A DNA stretch of 64,000 nucleotides, taken from positions 143,235-207,234 of the forward strand of contig NZ_FPAY01000010.1 of the NCBI RefSeq assembly GCF_900116495.1, read 5' to 3'. The notes under the pieces are model-generated. The model did no database searches. It had not been told where the DNA came from and was given only the letters and a program-made list of their open reading frames with translations. Position numbers and translations under genes: made by a program. The DNA is from Arthrobacter sp. ov118 (lineage in GTDB: Bacteria; Actinomycetota; Actinomycetes; Actinomycetales; Micrococcaceae). Positions 53,198-62,714 of the stretch are shown one piece after another; the stretch's first letter is position 1, and the number at the start of each line of letters is the position of its first letter.

Positions 53198-53859
53198 CGG
53201 CGCTGGCTGGGATGTTCCGGCCACGGCGCACCGGCCGGGCGGAGGCCTTGGAAGTTGTCCGCCTGCGCGGCTGCGGCCGCAAGGATGGCGACGACGGCGG
53301 AGGGGTTGTGGAGGCGGCCCTCCAGCACTGCCCGCACGGCGGCATCGAGCGGGGTCCAGTGCAGCTCGATTTCGGACTCCTCGTCGGTGCGGACGTGCCG
53401 TTCGTGTCCAGGCACGTCGCTCAGGCCGCGGGCCAGATAGATGCGGATAGCTTCGCTGGAGGATCCCGGGGAATTGAAGAAGTCGACCAGCACGTTCCAC
53501 CGGTCCGCCACGAGGTCTGCTTCCTCAGCCAACTCGCGCGCTGCGCCGACCACGAAATCTTCGCCTTCGACGTCGAGCAGCCCGGCGGGAATCTCCCAGA
53601 GATCCATGGCAACCGGGTGCCGGTACTGCTTAATCAGCAGCACCTCGCCGGCGTCGTTCATCGGCAGCACCGCGACGGCGCCGGGATGCTGAATGTAGTC
53701 CCGGACCAGGGCATCGCCGTCGTCATTGAGCTGGAAACTGTCACTGACCACATCCCAGATCCGGCCCTCGTACACCTTCCGGGACGACAAAAGACGGCGC
53801 GGACTCGGTTCATCCGAAACCTGCCGTGCAGCATTGTGGGTCTCAGACATACCGGGCAT
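53194..53859 (-). CDS. NUDIX hydrolase, ADP-ribose pyrophosphatase type
   Basis: A 221-aa enzyme matching the position and layout of Rv1700, an ADP-ribose diphosphatase. The N-terminal beta domain includes VYEGRIWDVVSDSFQL, then VAVLPMNDAGEVLLIKQYRH. In the Nudix box WEIPAGLLDVEGED precedes AARELAEEADLVA; the position usually filled by Gly after EE is Ala, a family-tolerated change. ATG 53859 has a GGACGG site; ATG 53850 is the alternative. Probably the second gene after pyrG. Confidence 0.92.
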   Translation of the reverse strand: MPGMSETHNAARQVSDEPSPRRLLSSRKVYEGRIWDVVSDSFQLNDDGDALVRDYIQHPGAVAVLPMNDAGEVLLIKQYRHPVAMDLWEIPAGLLDVEGEDFVVGAARELAEEADLVADRWNVLVDFFNSPGSSSEAIRIYLARGLSDVPGHERHVRTDEESEIELHWTPLDAAVRAVLEGRLHNPSAVVAILAAAAAQADNFQGLRPAGAPWPEHPSQRR

Positions 53860-53886
53860 CGCGCCGTCCTTTGATTTAGTTGGAAA

Positions 53887-55668
53887 TTACTTCGTCACTG
53901 CTGTCGGCGAAGGCTCTGCATCGGGGGCCGTGGCCTCCGCCTTGGCACGAGCAGCCGGTGCAGCGTCGGCGTCGCGCTGGTGCTGCAGGGCCGCCTTGAC
54001 CAAGCCGGCGAACAGCGGGTGCGGGCGCGTGGGGCGCGAGCTGAGCTCGGGGTGCGCCTGCGTGGCGACGTAGTACGGGTGCACGTCGCGGGGAAGCTCG
54101 ACGTACTCCACCAGCTTGCCGTCGGGCGACGTGCCGGAGAAGGACAGGCCCTTGGCGGCAATCTGCTCGCGGTACTTGTTGTTGACCTCGTAGCGGTGCC
54201 GGTGGCGTTCGCTGACCGTCGTAGTGCCGTAGGTTTCGGCGACGACGGAGCCTTCCTCCAGCTTGGCTTCGTAGAGGCCCAGGCGCATGGTGCCGCCGAG
54301 GTCGCCGCGGCCCTCAACGAATTCGAGCTGCTCTTCCATAGTGGCGATGACGGGGTACTTCGAGTCCGGCTCGAACTCAGAGGAGGATGCGCCTTCGAGG
54401 CCGACGACGTTGCGGGCGTACTCGATCACCATGCACTGCAGGCCCAGGCACAGGCCCAGGACCGGGAGTTTGATTTCGCGGGCGTACTTCAGCGCGCCGA
54501 GCTTGCCTTCAAGGCCGCGGATGCCGAAGCCGCCCGGGACGCAGATGGCGTCAACGCCGTCGAGCGACTGCACAGCGCCCTCGAGGGTTTCGCATTCGTC
54601 CGAGGGGACCCAGCGGATCTTGACCTTGGTGTCGTTGGCGAAGCCGCCGGCGCGCAGGGCCTCGGTGACCGAGAGGTAGGCGTCCGGGAGGTCGATGTAC
54701 TTGCCCACCAGGGCGACCTCAACCTCGTGCTTGGGGTTGTGGACGGCCTCGAGGAGCTTGTCCCAGCTGGTCCAGTCAACGTCCTTGAACGGCAGGTCCA
54801 GGGCGCGGACGATGTACGAATCCAGGCCTTGGCTGTGCAGGGTCTTGGGGATGTCGTAGATGCTGGGAGCGTCAGCGGCGTTGACCACGGCGTCGATGTC
54901 GACATCGCACATGCGGCCGATCTTCTCGCGCATGGCGTCGGGCACTTCGCGGTCAGAGCGGATCACGATGGCTTCGGGCTGGATGCCGATCGAGCGCAGC
55001 GCAGCGACGGAGTGCTGCGTCGGCTTGGTCTTCAGCTCCTGCGACGGGCCGATGTAGGGCACCAGCGAGACGTGGAGGAAGAACACGTTGTTCCGGCCGA
55101 CGTCCTGGCGGACCTGCCGAGCGGATTCGAGGAAGGGCTGGGACTCGATGTCGCCCACGGTTCCGCCGATTTCGGTGATGATGACGTCGGGGGCGTTCTT
55201 GCCCTCGGCGGGCAGCCGCATCCGCCGCTTGATCTCGTCGGTGATGTGCGGGATGACCTGGACGGTGTCGCCCAAGTATTCGCCCCGGCGTTCCTTGGCG
55301 ATGACGGTCGAGTAGACCTGGCCGGTTGTGACGTTGGCCGAGCCCTCAAGGTTTTCATCGAGGAAGCGCTCGTAGTGGCCGATGTCCAGGTCCGTTTCGG
55401 CGCCGTCGTCCGTGACGAAGACTTCACCGTGCTGGAAGGGGTTCATCGTGCCCGGATCCACGTTCAGATACGGATCGAGCTTTTGCATTGTTACAGACAG
55501 ACCGCGGGCCCGCAGGAGGTGGCCGAGGCTCGAAGCCGTCAGTCCCTTACCGAGCGAGGACGCTACACCACCGGTGACGAAGATGTGTTTGGTCGTCTTG
55601 GACGAGCCCGGAAACCGGGAATTTACACGAGAGTTTGATCGCTGCACCACGGGGTTTGAGCTTATCAC
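53887..55668 (-). CDS. pyrG: CTP synthase
   Basis: Aminates UTP to CTP with glutamine and ATP. I start at GTG 55668, eight bases after GGAGG, for 593 aa. Synthetase domain: KHIFVTGGVASSLGKGL (P-loop), KLDPYLNVDPGTMNPFQHG, ERRGEYLGDTVQVIPHIT. Class I glutamine amidotransferase: PGGFGIRG, the nucleophile Cys in LGLCLGLQCMVIEYARN, and HPYYVATQAHPE with the His-Glu pair. The C-terminus carries an Ala/Pro-rich tail of about 35 residues. Secure. Confidence 0.97.
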   Translation of the reverse strand: MISSNPVVQRSNSRVNSRFPGSSKTTKHIFVTGGVASSLGKGLTASSLGHLLRARGLSVTMQKLDPYLNVDPGTMNPFQHGEVFVTDDGAETDLDIGHYERFLDENLEGSANVTTGQVYSTVIAKERRGEYLGDTVQVIPHITDEIKRRMRLPAEGKNAPDVIITEIGGTVGDIESQPFLESARQVRQDVGRNNVFFLHVSLVPYIGPSQELKTKPTQHSVAALRSIGIQPEAIVIRSDREVPDAMREKIGRMCDVDIDAVVNAADAPSIYDIPKTLHSQGLDSYIVRALDLPFKDVDWTSWDKLLEAVHNPKHEVEVALVGKYIDLPDAYLSVTEALRAGGFANDTKVKIRWVPSDECETLEGAVQSLDGVDAICVPGGFGIRGLEGKLGALKYAREIKLPVLGLCLGLQCMVIEYARNVVGLEGASSSEFEPDSKYPVIATMEEQLEFVEGRGDLGGTMRLGLYEAKLEEGSVVAETYGTTTVSERHRHRYEVNNKYREQIAAKGLSFSGTSPDGKLVEYVELPRDVHPYYVATQAHPELSSRPTRPHPLFAGLVKAALQHQRDADAAPAARAKAEATAPDAEPSPTAVTK

Positions 55669-55720
55669 CAATTCCGCCTCCCAAGCGTTCTTTGCCGGAA
55701 TACCGTTGAGATTGTTGTCC

Positions 55721-57457
55721 TCAGGACTGCGGCAGGAGCTTGGCGTCGTCCAGCAGCTCCTGGGCGTGGGCCCGGGCGGAATCCGAGTCTTCCTGGCCCG
55801 CCAGCATGCGGGCCAGCTCGCGGACGCGCTCGGCCTCGTCCAGCAGCTGCACGTCGCTGGAAGTGAAGCCGGTGGCGGTGCCGCCGTCGGCGCCCCGGAC
55901 GGACGTCTTGGTGACCCGAATGTGCTGGTTCGCGAAGGCTGCCACCTGCGGCAGGTGGGTGACCACGAGAACCTGGACGTGCCGGGCCAGCATCGCCAGC
56001 CGGCGGCCGATTTCGACGGCGGCGCGACCGCCGACACCGGCGTCGACCTCGTCGAAGACGAAGGTCGGGACGGGGTCGACGGCGGCCAACACCACCTCGA
56101 TGGCCAGCATGACGCGGGAGAGTTCACCGCCCGAGGCGCCCTTGCCCAGCGGCCGGGCCGGGGCACCGGAGTGCGGCTGGAGCAGGAACGAGATCTCATC
56201 GGCCCCGAACGGTCCCAGCTGCCCCGAGGGCTCGACGTTGATGACCAGGGTGGCGTCCGCCATGGCCAGGGCCGTCAGCTCGGCGCTGACCCGGGCGGAG
56301 AGGTCCTTCGCAGCCTTCGTGCGCGCCTTGCTGATGGCGGCGGCCTGCTTCCGGAGCCCGGCTTCGGCGCGGGCCACCTCGGCGTCCAGGGATTCGATCC
56401 GGGTGGAGTCGTCCTGCAGCTCATCGTGCCGGGCCCGGGCTTCCTCGGCCCAGACCAGCACCTCATCGATGCTCGGCGCGTACTTGCGGACCAGTTTGGC
56501 CAGCACGGCGCGGCGCTCTTCGATCTCAGCGAGCCGTTCCGGGCCCTCGGTGTCAAGGGCGGCCTGGTAGCTGGCGAGCTCTGTGGCGATGTCGTTGAGC
56601 AGGAATCCGACCTCGGCCAGGCGGGCCGCGGCCGAGCCCAGCTCCTCGTCGTGTTCGGCAACGTGCTCCAGCGTGCGCTTGGCGGCGTCCACCAGTGTGG
56701 TGGCGTCCGCTTCTTCGCCAAAGTCCTCGGCGATGAGCGCTTGGTGCGCGGTGCTGGCCGCGATCCGCAGTTCCTCCACGTTGGCCAGCTTCACGGCCTC
56801 GGCCTTGAGGGCCTCGTCCTCCCCCGGCTGCGGGTCGACGGCGTCGATCTCGGCCAGTGCGGCCTGCAGCGATTCAGCCTCGCGGAGGCGTTCGCGGGCG
56901 GCGCTGCGCAGTCCGTCGAGTTCGGCCTGGCTGGCGTTCCAGTGGGCGTACAACTCCTTGTAGGAGGCCAGCGTTCCCGCCAAGGCCTCCCCCGCGAACT
57001 TGTCCAGGGCGCCGCGCTGCGCCACCGGGCTCTTGAGCCGGATCTGGTCCGATTGGCCGTGCACCACCACCAGGGTTTCGCCGATTTCGGCGAGCACCCC
57101 GACCGGCGCGGCCCGTCCACCCACGTAGGCGCGGCTGCGGCCGTCAGCGCCGACGCTGCGGGCCAGCAGCAGTTCAGCGCCGCCGTCGAACTCCTCAACC
57201 TCGGCGCCGGCCTCACGGGACCGCGCGACGGCGGCGTGCCCGGCGTCGAGCTTCACCACAGCCTCCGCCGAGGCGCTCTTCGCGCCGCTGCGCACGGCGC
57301 CGGCGTCGGACCTGGCACCGAGGAGCAGGCCGACGGCGGTGACCACCATGGTCTTGCCGGCGCCGGTTTCACCGGTCACCACGCTGAGGCCCGGGCCCAG
57401 CGGCAGGGTGGCGTCGGTGATGACGCCGAGGTCGCGGATTCTCAGTTCTTCAAGCAT
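55721..57457 (-). CDS. recN: DNA repair protein RecN
   Basis: SMC-like ATPase that acts early at double-strand breaks; 578 aa. The N-terminal head has VTGETGAGKTMVVTA (Walker A, about 28-42) and GQSDQIRLKSP. A long helical coiled-coil middle (about 160-390) follows. The C-terminal head has GKGASGGELSRVMLAIE (ABC signature) and TFVFDEVDAGVGG (Walker B). It is three bases after nadK, in the conserved tlyA-nadK-recN order. No LexA box seen within the operon. Confidence 0.96.
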   Translation of the reverse strand: MLEELRIRDLGVITDATLPLGPGLSVVTGETGAGKTMVVTAVGLLLGARSDAGAVRSGAKSASAEAVVKLDAGHAAVARSREAGAEVEEFDGGAELLLARSVGADGRSRAYVGGRAAPVGVLAEIGETLVVVHGQSDQIRLKSPVAQRGALDKFAGEALAGTLASYKELYAHWNASQAELDGLRSAARERLREAESLQAALAEIDAVDPQPGEDEALKAEAVKLANVEELRIAASTAHQALIAEDFGEEADATTLVDAAKRTLEHVAEHDEELGSAAARLAEVGFLLNDIATELASYQAALDTEGPERLAEIEERRAVLAKLVRKYAPSIDEVLVWAEEARARHDELQDDSTRIESLDAEVARAEAGLRKQAAAISKARTKAAKDLSARVSAELTALAMADATLVINVEPSGQLGPFGADEISFLLQPHSGAPARPLGKGASGGELSRVMLAIEVVLAAVDPVPTFVFDEVDAGVGGRAAVEIGRRLAMLARHVQVLVVTHLPQVAAFANQHIRVTKTSVRGADGGTATGFTSSDVQLLDEAERVRELARMLAGQEDSDSARAHAQELLDDAKLLPQS

Positions 57458-57460
57458 GCT

Positions 57461-58498
57461 TCATTTCTCGGTTGAGGGATCTGGCGAGGGATCGGGTGTT
57501 TCACCGGGTTCCGAGTCGCGCGGTGAGGGCAGCGGCGGCATGGGCCGGGGCGTGCGGATAATCGGGATGGGTCCGGTGTGGACGGTCTCGGCCTGCGGCA
57601 TGGGGCCGCGCCAGCCTTGGATCGGGAGCTGGAACTTTCGCACCAGCCTGCCGGAGAACGGTGTCTGGTGCGTCCTGGCCAGCCGCACGGGCGTGGCGGA
57701 GCGGGTCACTTCGATGCGTGCACCGGGCGGCAGGTCCACGGAGCGGCGGCCGTCGCACCACAGGACGCCTTGGGCGTCGGTCCGGTTCAGGATTTCGACA
57801 GCGAGCCTGGATCGGGGCGAGACGACCAGCGGCTTCGCGAAGAGGGCGTGAGCGCTGATCGGCACGATCACTAGGGCCTCGACTTCGGGCCAAACTACGG
57901 GGCCGCCGGCCGAAAAGGCGTAAGCGGTGGAGCCCGTGGGGGTGGCAAGGACCACGCCGTCGCAGCCGAAGGAGGTCAGCGGGCGTTCGTCGACTTCGGT
58001 GACCACCTCGAGCATCCGTTCCCGATTGGCCTTTTCGATCGCGGCCTCGTTGAGGGCCCAGGTATGCCAGATTTTCTGGCCGCGGACCCAGACCTGCACG
58101 TCGATCGTCATCCGCTCCTCCACCGTGTATTCACGGCTGGCGACCCACTCGACGGTCTGGGCGAGGTCTGCACGCTCGCTCTCGGCCAGGAATCCGACGT
58201 GGCCGAGATTGACGCCGAGCATCGGCACGTCGACTTCGCGGACGAGCTCGGCGGCCCGGAGGATGGTGCCGTCGCCGCCCAGCACCATGACGAGTTCGAC
58301 GTCGGGCAGCTGGACGTGGTCGTGCAGGACCTCGACGGGGTGGTCGAGCTGGCCGAAGAAACGGACCATGTCCCCGAGCTCGGTCTCCTGCATGACGGGG
58401 ATCAGTCCGGATCCGTACAGGAGGGCGCAGGCTTCCCAGGCAGCTTTGAGGGACTCCTCGCGCCCGGTGTGGGCAAGGATGAGGACACGCCTGCTCAT
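57461..58498 (-). CDS. nadK: NAD kinase
   Basis: Makes NADP from NAD with ATP or polyphosphate. ATG 58498 gives 345 aa. The key motif GGDGTILRAAE is at about 77-87, then LGVNLGHVGFLAE, TPTGSTAYAFSAGGP and a C-terminal beta domain. The last 45 residues are a Pro-rich tail (PMPPLPSPRD type), not part of the fold and variable between species. It lies between recN and tlyA. Confidence 0.96.
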   Translation of the reverse strand: MSRRVLILAHTGREESLKAAWEACALLYGSGLIPVMQETELGDMVRFFGQLDHPVEVLHDHVQLPDVELVMVLGGDGTILRAAELVREVDVPMLGVNLGHVGFLAESERADLAQTVEWVASREYTVEERMTIDVQVWVRGQKIWHTWALNEAAIEKANRERMLEVVTEVDERPLTSFGCDGVVLATPTGSTAYAFSAGGPVVWPEVEALVIVPISAHALFAKPLVVSPRSRLAVEILNRTDAQGVLWCDGRRSVDLPPGARIEVTRSATPVRLARTHQTPFSGRLVRKFQLPIQGWRGPMPQAETVHTGPIPIIRTPRPMPPLPSPRDSEPGETPDPSPDPSTEK

Positions 58499-58520
58499 CA
58501 GGTTCCGCCTTCTGGTGGTA

Positions 58521-59333
58521 CTAGTGGTTCGGCCAGATTGTTCCGAGCAACGCAGCAACCGCTGCGTCCCGCTCCTCGATCTTAGGCGGGACTTCCGACA
58601 TCGGGCGTTTTATCCACAGGAAGTACTCGACATTGCCGTCCTGGCCGGGCAACGGGCTTTGGGCGAGGCCCTTCAGTTCAAGCCCCGAGTCCACGGCGGC
58701 GGCTGCCACCTTGCCGACGGCGAGCCGGCGTTCCCGCTCCGAGGTGACCACGCCGGTCCGGCCCAGCCGATCCTTGCCGATCTCGAATTGCGGCTTGACC
58801 ATGAGGACCAGGTCGCCGCCGGGCCCGGTGCAGGCGGCGAGGGGCGCCACCACAAGGGTCAGCGAGATGAAGGACAGGTCCGCCACGGTCAGTGCGGCCG
58901 GTCCGCCGATCTCCGCCGGCGTCATGTACCGCACGTTGAGGCCTTCATGGACGGAGACCCTGGGGTCGTGCCGGATCTCCGGTACGAGTTGACCGTGCCC
59001 GACGTCGACGGCGACCACGTGTGCGGCTCCGCGGCGGAGCAGCACGTCGGTGAACCCGCCAGTTGAAGCCCCGGCGTCGAGGCACCGCTTGCCGGCGACG
59101 TCGACGGCGGGAAAGGCATCCAGCGCGCCGGCCAGCTTGTGTCCCGCGCGGCTGACGTAGCCGTCCTCGGCCGAGGCCGCCACGTCCAGCGCGGCGCCCT
59201 CCGGAATCTGCAGGGAGGCCTTGGCGAGGACCTCGCCGCCGGAGCTCACCTTGCCCTCGGAAATGAGGCGGGCGGCGTGGGTGCGGGACCTGGCCAGCCC
59301 GCGGCTGACGAGCGCCTGGTCAAGCCGGCTCAC
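58521..59333 (-). CDS. tlyA: TlyA-family rRNA methyltransferase/hemolysin-like protein
   Basis: A 270-aa protein: N-terminal S4 RNA-binding domain (RLDQALVSRGLARSRTHAARL) and an FtsJ-type methyltransferase domain with DAGASTGGFTDVLL and DLVLMVKPQFEIG. In mycobacteria TlyA 2'-O-methylates C1409 of 16S and C1920 of 23S rRNA, and its loss gives capreomycin resistance; activity here is inferred. The start is GTG 59333, overlapping the next upstream gene by four bases. Confidence 0.94.
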   Translation of the reverse strand: MSRLDQALVSRGLARSRTHAARLISEGKVSSGGEVLAKASLQIPEGAALDVAASAEDGYVSRAGHKLAGALDAFPAVDVAGKRCLDAGASTGGFTDVLLRRGAAHVVAVDVGHGQLVPEIRHDPRVSVHEGLNVRYMTPAEIGGPAALTVADLSFISLTLVVAPLAACTGPGGDLVLMVKPQFEIGKDRLGRTGVVTSERERRLAVGKVAAAAVDSGLELKGLAQSPLPGQDGNVEYFLWIKRPMSEVPPKIEERDAAVAALLGTIWPNH

Positions 59334-59692
59334 GCTCCCCCGTCCCCCGCAGCATGGATACGCCGCGCCAGACCGGCATGGGAGGCCACGTCTTCATTCA
59401 GTGCCTCCAGCAGCGCATCATGCATGCCCGCATAGACCCCGCCGTGACCGGACACCGGCGTGAGCCGCACGGCCGCGAGGCGCTCCAGCACGGCGCTGAC
59501 GGCCGGGTCCTGGAGCTCCGCCTGAACCTGGGCCTGCAGTGCGGGCCAGTCGACGGCGGCCGCCGGCGGCGGCGCTTCTTCAGCGGCCTCCGGTGGCGCT
59601 TCGGGTCCGGACGCGTGATCCAGTGCCTCGTGCGGCAACGGCTCAGGCCCTCCGCTGGGCTCCGTGTGGGGCTCCTGGTTTAGCTCGGTCAT
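59330..59692 (-). CDS. Small hypothetical protein between tlyA and the HAD gene
   Basis: A 120-aa protein with no family I recognise. The first 50 residues are Glu/Pro/Ala-rich and disordered; the rest is helical, AALQAQVQ-like, with VDWPALQAQVQAELQDPAV, RLAAVRLTPV and YAGMHDALLEALN. Its stop overlaps the tlyA GTG by four bases and it follows the HAD gene by 9 bases, so it is a true member of the operon. Its fold might be a small interaction helix bundle. Confidence 0.8.
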   Translation of the reverse strand: MTELNQEPHTEPSGGPEPLPHEALDHASGPEAPPEAAEEAPPPAAAVDWPALQAQVQAELQDPAVSAVLERLAAVRLTPVSGHGGVYAGMHDALLEALNEDVASHAGLARRIHAAGDGGA

Positions 59693-59701
59693 GAGTCCAG
59701 T

Positions 59702-60691
59702 CTAGTGATCGAGCCACTCGAGGTCCGGAGCCAGCGCGGTGGCCGTCTCGGGGTTGGCGGCCCACCAGGCCGAACAGGCGGCACGCCACGAATCGAGATC
59801 GGCGGGGTCGCCGCTGATATGCACGGACTGTCCGCGGACGATCGCCGAGGCTGTACCGCTGCGGAACCGCCCGTCGTCGTGCTCCACTGCCGGGTACGGT
59901 GCGTACAGGGCCGTCAGGTCGTGGATGAGGAAATCGGGGCGCTCCACCGTCCGGGCGGCGAGGATCGTTTCCCTCGTGTCCACTCCGGTGAGCACGGCCA
60001 CTGTGGCGAAGCCGGCGTTGTTGCCGCCCAAGATGTCGGTGTCCAGGCGGTCGCCGACGACGAGCGGCCGGTCGGCAGCCAGCCGCTTGGCCGCGGTGTG
60101 GAACAGCGGCGCCTCCGGCTTGCCGGCCACGATCGGGGTCTTGCCGGTTGCGGCCGCCACGGCTGCTACCAGCGTCCCGTTGCCCGGCGCGATTCCGCGT
60201 GCCTGGGGAATGGACATGTCCGTATTCGTCGCCACCCACAGCGCACCGCCGGCGACGACGTACGACGCCTCTGCCAGGTCTTTCCAGCCGATATCCGGGC
60301 TGAAGCCCTGCACGACCGCTACGGGGTTATCCGCTGCGCTGTGGACGGGGACCAGGCCGACCAGCTCAATTTCCTGGGCCAGAGCCGCACTGCCGGTGAT
60401 GAGCACGTGAGCTCCGGCCGGCAGCATCGAGGCCAGCAGCGCTGCTGCAGCCTGTGAGGAACTCACCACCTGGTCGTCTTCGGCGGGGGCGCCGAGTTCA
60501 CGCAGGTGCTGCGCTACCTGTGCCGGTGAGCGGGAGGCGTTGTTGGTGACGTAACCCAGCCCGACGCCGACACCGGCGAGCCGGCGCAACGACTCCACGG
60601 CGCCGGGGATGGCGTGGGCACCGGCGTAGACGACGCCGTCCAGATCGGATAGCAGGGCATCATAGGTTGAGATCAGTGCGGCTCCGGTCAC
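59702..60691 (-). CDS. HAD-superfamily (class IIA) phosphatase
   Basis: A 329-aa hydrolase of the NagD/4-nitrophenylphosphatase-like group; GTG 60691 follows GAGGACT. Motif I is YDALLSDLDGVVYAG (nucleophile Asp), motif II VTNNASRS, motif III with GKPEAPLF, and motif IV VGDRLDTDILGGNNAG. Relatives act on sugar phosphates, glycerol 3-phosphate or pyridoxal phosphate; the substrate is unknown. Synteny with Rv1692, reported as a glycerol-3-phosphate phosphatase in M. tuberculosis, is suggestive. Confidence 0.92.
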   Translation of the reverse strand: MTGAALISTYDALLSDLDGVVYAGAHAIPGAVESLRRLAGVGVGLGYVTNNASRSPAQVAQHLRELGAPAEDDQVVSSSQAAAALLASMLPAGAHVLITGSAALAQEIELVGLVPVHSAADNPVAVVQGFSPDIGWKDLAEASYVVAGGALWVATNTDMSIPQARGIAPGNGTLVAAVAAATGKTPIVAGKPEAPLFHTAAKRLAADRPLVVGDRLDTDILGGNNAGFATVAVLTGVDTRETILAARTVERPDFLIHDLTALYAPYPAVEHDDGRFRSGTASAIVRGQSVHISGDPADLDSWRAACSAWWAANPETATALAPDLEWLDH

Positions 60692-60695
60692 GCGA

Positions 60696-62714
60696 CTAGT
60701 CCTCGACCCGGTCACGCCCGGCGGGCTCTGAGTCGTCGACAGGTTCGTGATCCGCTTCCGAGGCCGATTCGCCGTCGGCTTCTCCGGCTTCCTCGTGGGT
60801 CTCGTCGTCAACCTCATCGTCCGCTTTGTCGAGGACGTCGGCTTCCAGGGAATCCTGGTCTGACTCGGCGTCGTCCGACTCGAAGTGGTCCGCATCTGCG
60901 TCATCGGAACCTTCGTCGAACGGGTTCAGGCCGTTCGGCGCTCCGGTAGAACCGGAGATTTCCGCGGCGGCCGCTGCGTCCGCGGCACGCGGTGCGCGCT
61001 CGTCCTCCCCGGCCTGCGTGTCGGCGGCCTGCTGGGCGCGGAGTCGGCGCTGCCGCTCTTCCTCGCGGGCTTCTTCTTCCTCGTCCCAGCCGAGGTCGAT
61101 GATGTCTGGTTCCTCTTCTTCCCCGAGGCCCAGTGCGTTTTCCGCGACGCCGGCCTGCCGCTGCCATTTGGCGGCTTCGGCGCCACGGCCGGCGGCCGTC
61201 AGGGCATCAGCGTAAGCACGGAACAATCGAGGGCTGTAGGAAAAGGCGCGGTTGATGTCCAGCTGCGGGATCTCCAACTCGGAGACCGCGGCATCCAGCT
61301 GACCGAGGTCGGTTCGCGCTCCGGCGGCAACGATGGCCAGTTCCACCTTGCCCGGGGCGTCGAGATCCTTGGCTTCTTCCGAGCGGGCCATGTCCAGGGC
61401 GCGGTCCGGGCGGCCGAGGCCCCGCTCGCAGTCAGCCATGACGGGCAGGTGCATGTTGGAGCCGCTGATTCGGCGGTAGGTACGGAACTCCCGGAGGGCT
61501 TCGCCGAAGTGACCGGCCGCATACGCGGTCAGGCCGACAGCTTCGCGGACGGCCGCGAGGCGTCCGCCACGGCGGCTGGCTGCCAGGGCGTGCTGGAACG
61601 CCAACTCGGGCTCCTCGTCCAGAAGCCGTCCCGCCATGACCAGGTGGCGTGCAACCCATTCGGCGCTGGTACCTTCGAGCGTCTTGATCTGGTGCTGCGT
61701 GGCGCGGTCAAGTTCCTTGCCGGTGACGTCCTCGTCGATTTGTGGCGAACGCTCGCGGTCGGGACGGTTGGCGCTGCGAAGATCGCGGGCGTTGGGCACA
61801 CGCACGGGCCGGTCCTCGGGACGGTCGCGTCCGAACTGGCGCGGGCCTGCTTCGCCGCGGTCAAAACTCCGGGCCGGACGGTCCTCGCGGTTGCCGAACG
61901 GCTTGCGGTTGTCACCGCCGCTGTACGGCTTGCGGTCACGGTCACCGCCGCCGTAGCTGCGCTGTCCCCCGCCTTCACGCGGAGCGCGGTCACCGTACGG
62001 CTTACGGTCACGATCGCCACCACCGGCATACGGCTTACGGTCGCTATAGGACGGGCGGCCATCGCCACCGCTGTGCGGCTTGCGGTCACGATCGCCACCG
62101 CCAAAGCTGCGCTGACCGCCACCTTCACGCGGGCCACGTTCACCATACGGCTTACGCTCACGATCGCCACCACCGGCATACGGCTTACGGTCCCCATGGG
62201 ACGGACGGCTATCGCCGCCGAAGCTGCGCTGTCCCCCGCCTTCACGCGGAGCACGATCACCATACGGCTTGCGCTCACGATCGCCGCCGCCGGCATAGGG
62301 CTTACGGTCGCCATAGGACGGACGACTATCGCCGCCGAAGCTGCGCTGACCGCCACCTTCACGCGGAGCACGATCACCATACGGCTTACGCTCACTGCCA
62401 CCACCGCTGTACGGCTTTCGCTCGCCGCCGCCGAAGCCGCGCTGCTCGCCACCCTCACGCGGAGCCCGGTCACCATACGGCTTACGATCACCATAGGGTT
62501 TACGGCTGTCGCCGCTGAAGCCGCGCTGCTCGCCACCCTCACGCGGAGCCCGGTCACCATACGGCTTACGGTCACCGCCGCCATATGGCTTACGATCACG
62601 ATCATCCCTGGCGCGGAACCCGCGAGGATCGCCGCCCGAGTTGCTCGTGCCGCGGAAAGGAGCTCCGCCGTCGCGGGCTTTACCGCCGCGGTTGCCGTCG
62701 TTGTGCTCAGCCAT
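60696..62714 (-). CDS. TPR-like protein with a repeat-built Arg/Gly/Tyr-rich N-terminus
   Basis: A 672-aa protein; ATG 62714 after AGGAGG. Residues 1 to about 320 are a low-complexity region of Arg, Gly, Asp, Tyr and Pro containing six copies of PYG(D/E)R(A/G)PREGG, most followed by QR(G/S)(F/Y). The central part (about 325-560) is a helical TPR-like domain: TSAEWVARHLVMAGRLLDEE, ALAASRRGGRLAAVREAVG, EALREFRTYRRISGS. The last 110 residues are strongly acidic. M. tuberculosis Rv1691, in the same place, has only the TPR-like part. The N-terminus resembles RNA-binding, condensate-forming disordered tails; the function is unknown. Confidence 0.88.
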   Translation of the reverse strand: MAEHNDGNRGGKARDGGAPFRGTSNSGGDPRGFRARDDRDRKPYGGGDRKPYGDRAPREGGEQRGFSGDSRKPYGDRKPYGDRAPREGGEQRGFGGGERKPYSGGGSERKPYGDRAPREGGGQRSFGGDSRPSYGDRKPYAGGGDRERKPYGDRAPREGGGQRSFGGDSRPSHGDRKPYAGGGDRERKPYGERGPREGGGQRSFGGGDRDRKPHSGGDGRPSYSDRKPYAGGGDRDRKPYGDRAPREGGGQRSYGGGDRDRKPYSGGDNRKPFGNREDRPARSFDRGEAGPRQFGRDRPEDRPVRVPNARDLRSANRPDRERSPQIDEDVTGKELDRATQHQIKTLEGTSAEWVARHLVMAGRLLDEEPELAFQHALAASRRGGRLAAVREAVGLTAYAAGHFGEALREFRTYRRISGSNMHLPVMADCERGLGRPDRALDMARSEEAKDLDAPGKVELAIVAAGARTDLGQLDAAVSELEIPQLDINRAFSYSPRLFRAYADALTAAGRGAEAAKWQRQAGVAENALGLGEEEEPDIIDLGWDEEEEAREEERQRRLRAQQAADTQAGEDERAPRAADAAAAAEISGSTGAPNGLNPFDEGSDDADADHFESDDAESDQDSLEADVLDKADDEVDDETHEEAGEADGESASEADHEPVDDSEPAGRDRVED
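61870..62610 (-). repeat. Coding tandem repeats of the TPR protein
   Basis: DNA repeats of about 60-90 bases with shared words such as CACCATACGGCTTACG and CGCTGTCC on the plus strand, coding the PYGDRAPREGG-type units. Repeats are in frame and imperfect. They create long shadow reading frames on the opposite strand. Confidence 0.85.

Noticed and set aside
61870..62610. CRISPR-like regular repeats
   Set aside because: Units vary in length, stay in frame and code a protein domain; there are no unique spacers or cas genes.
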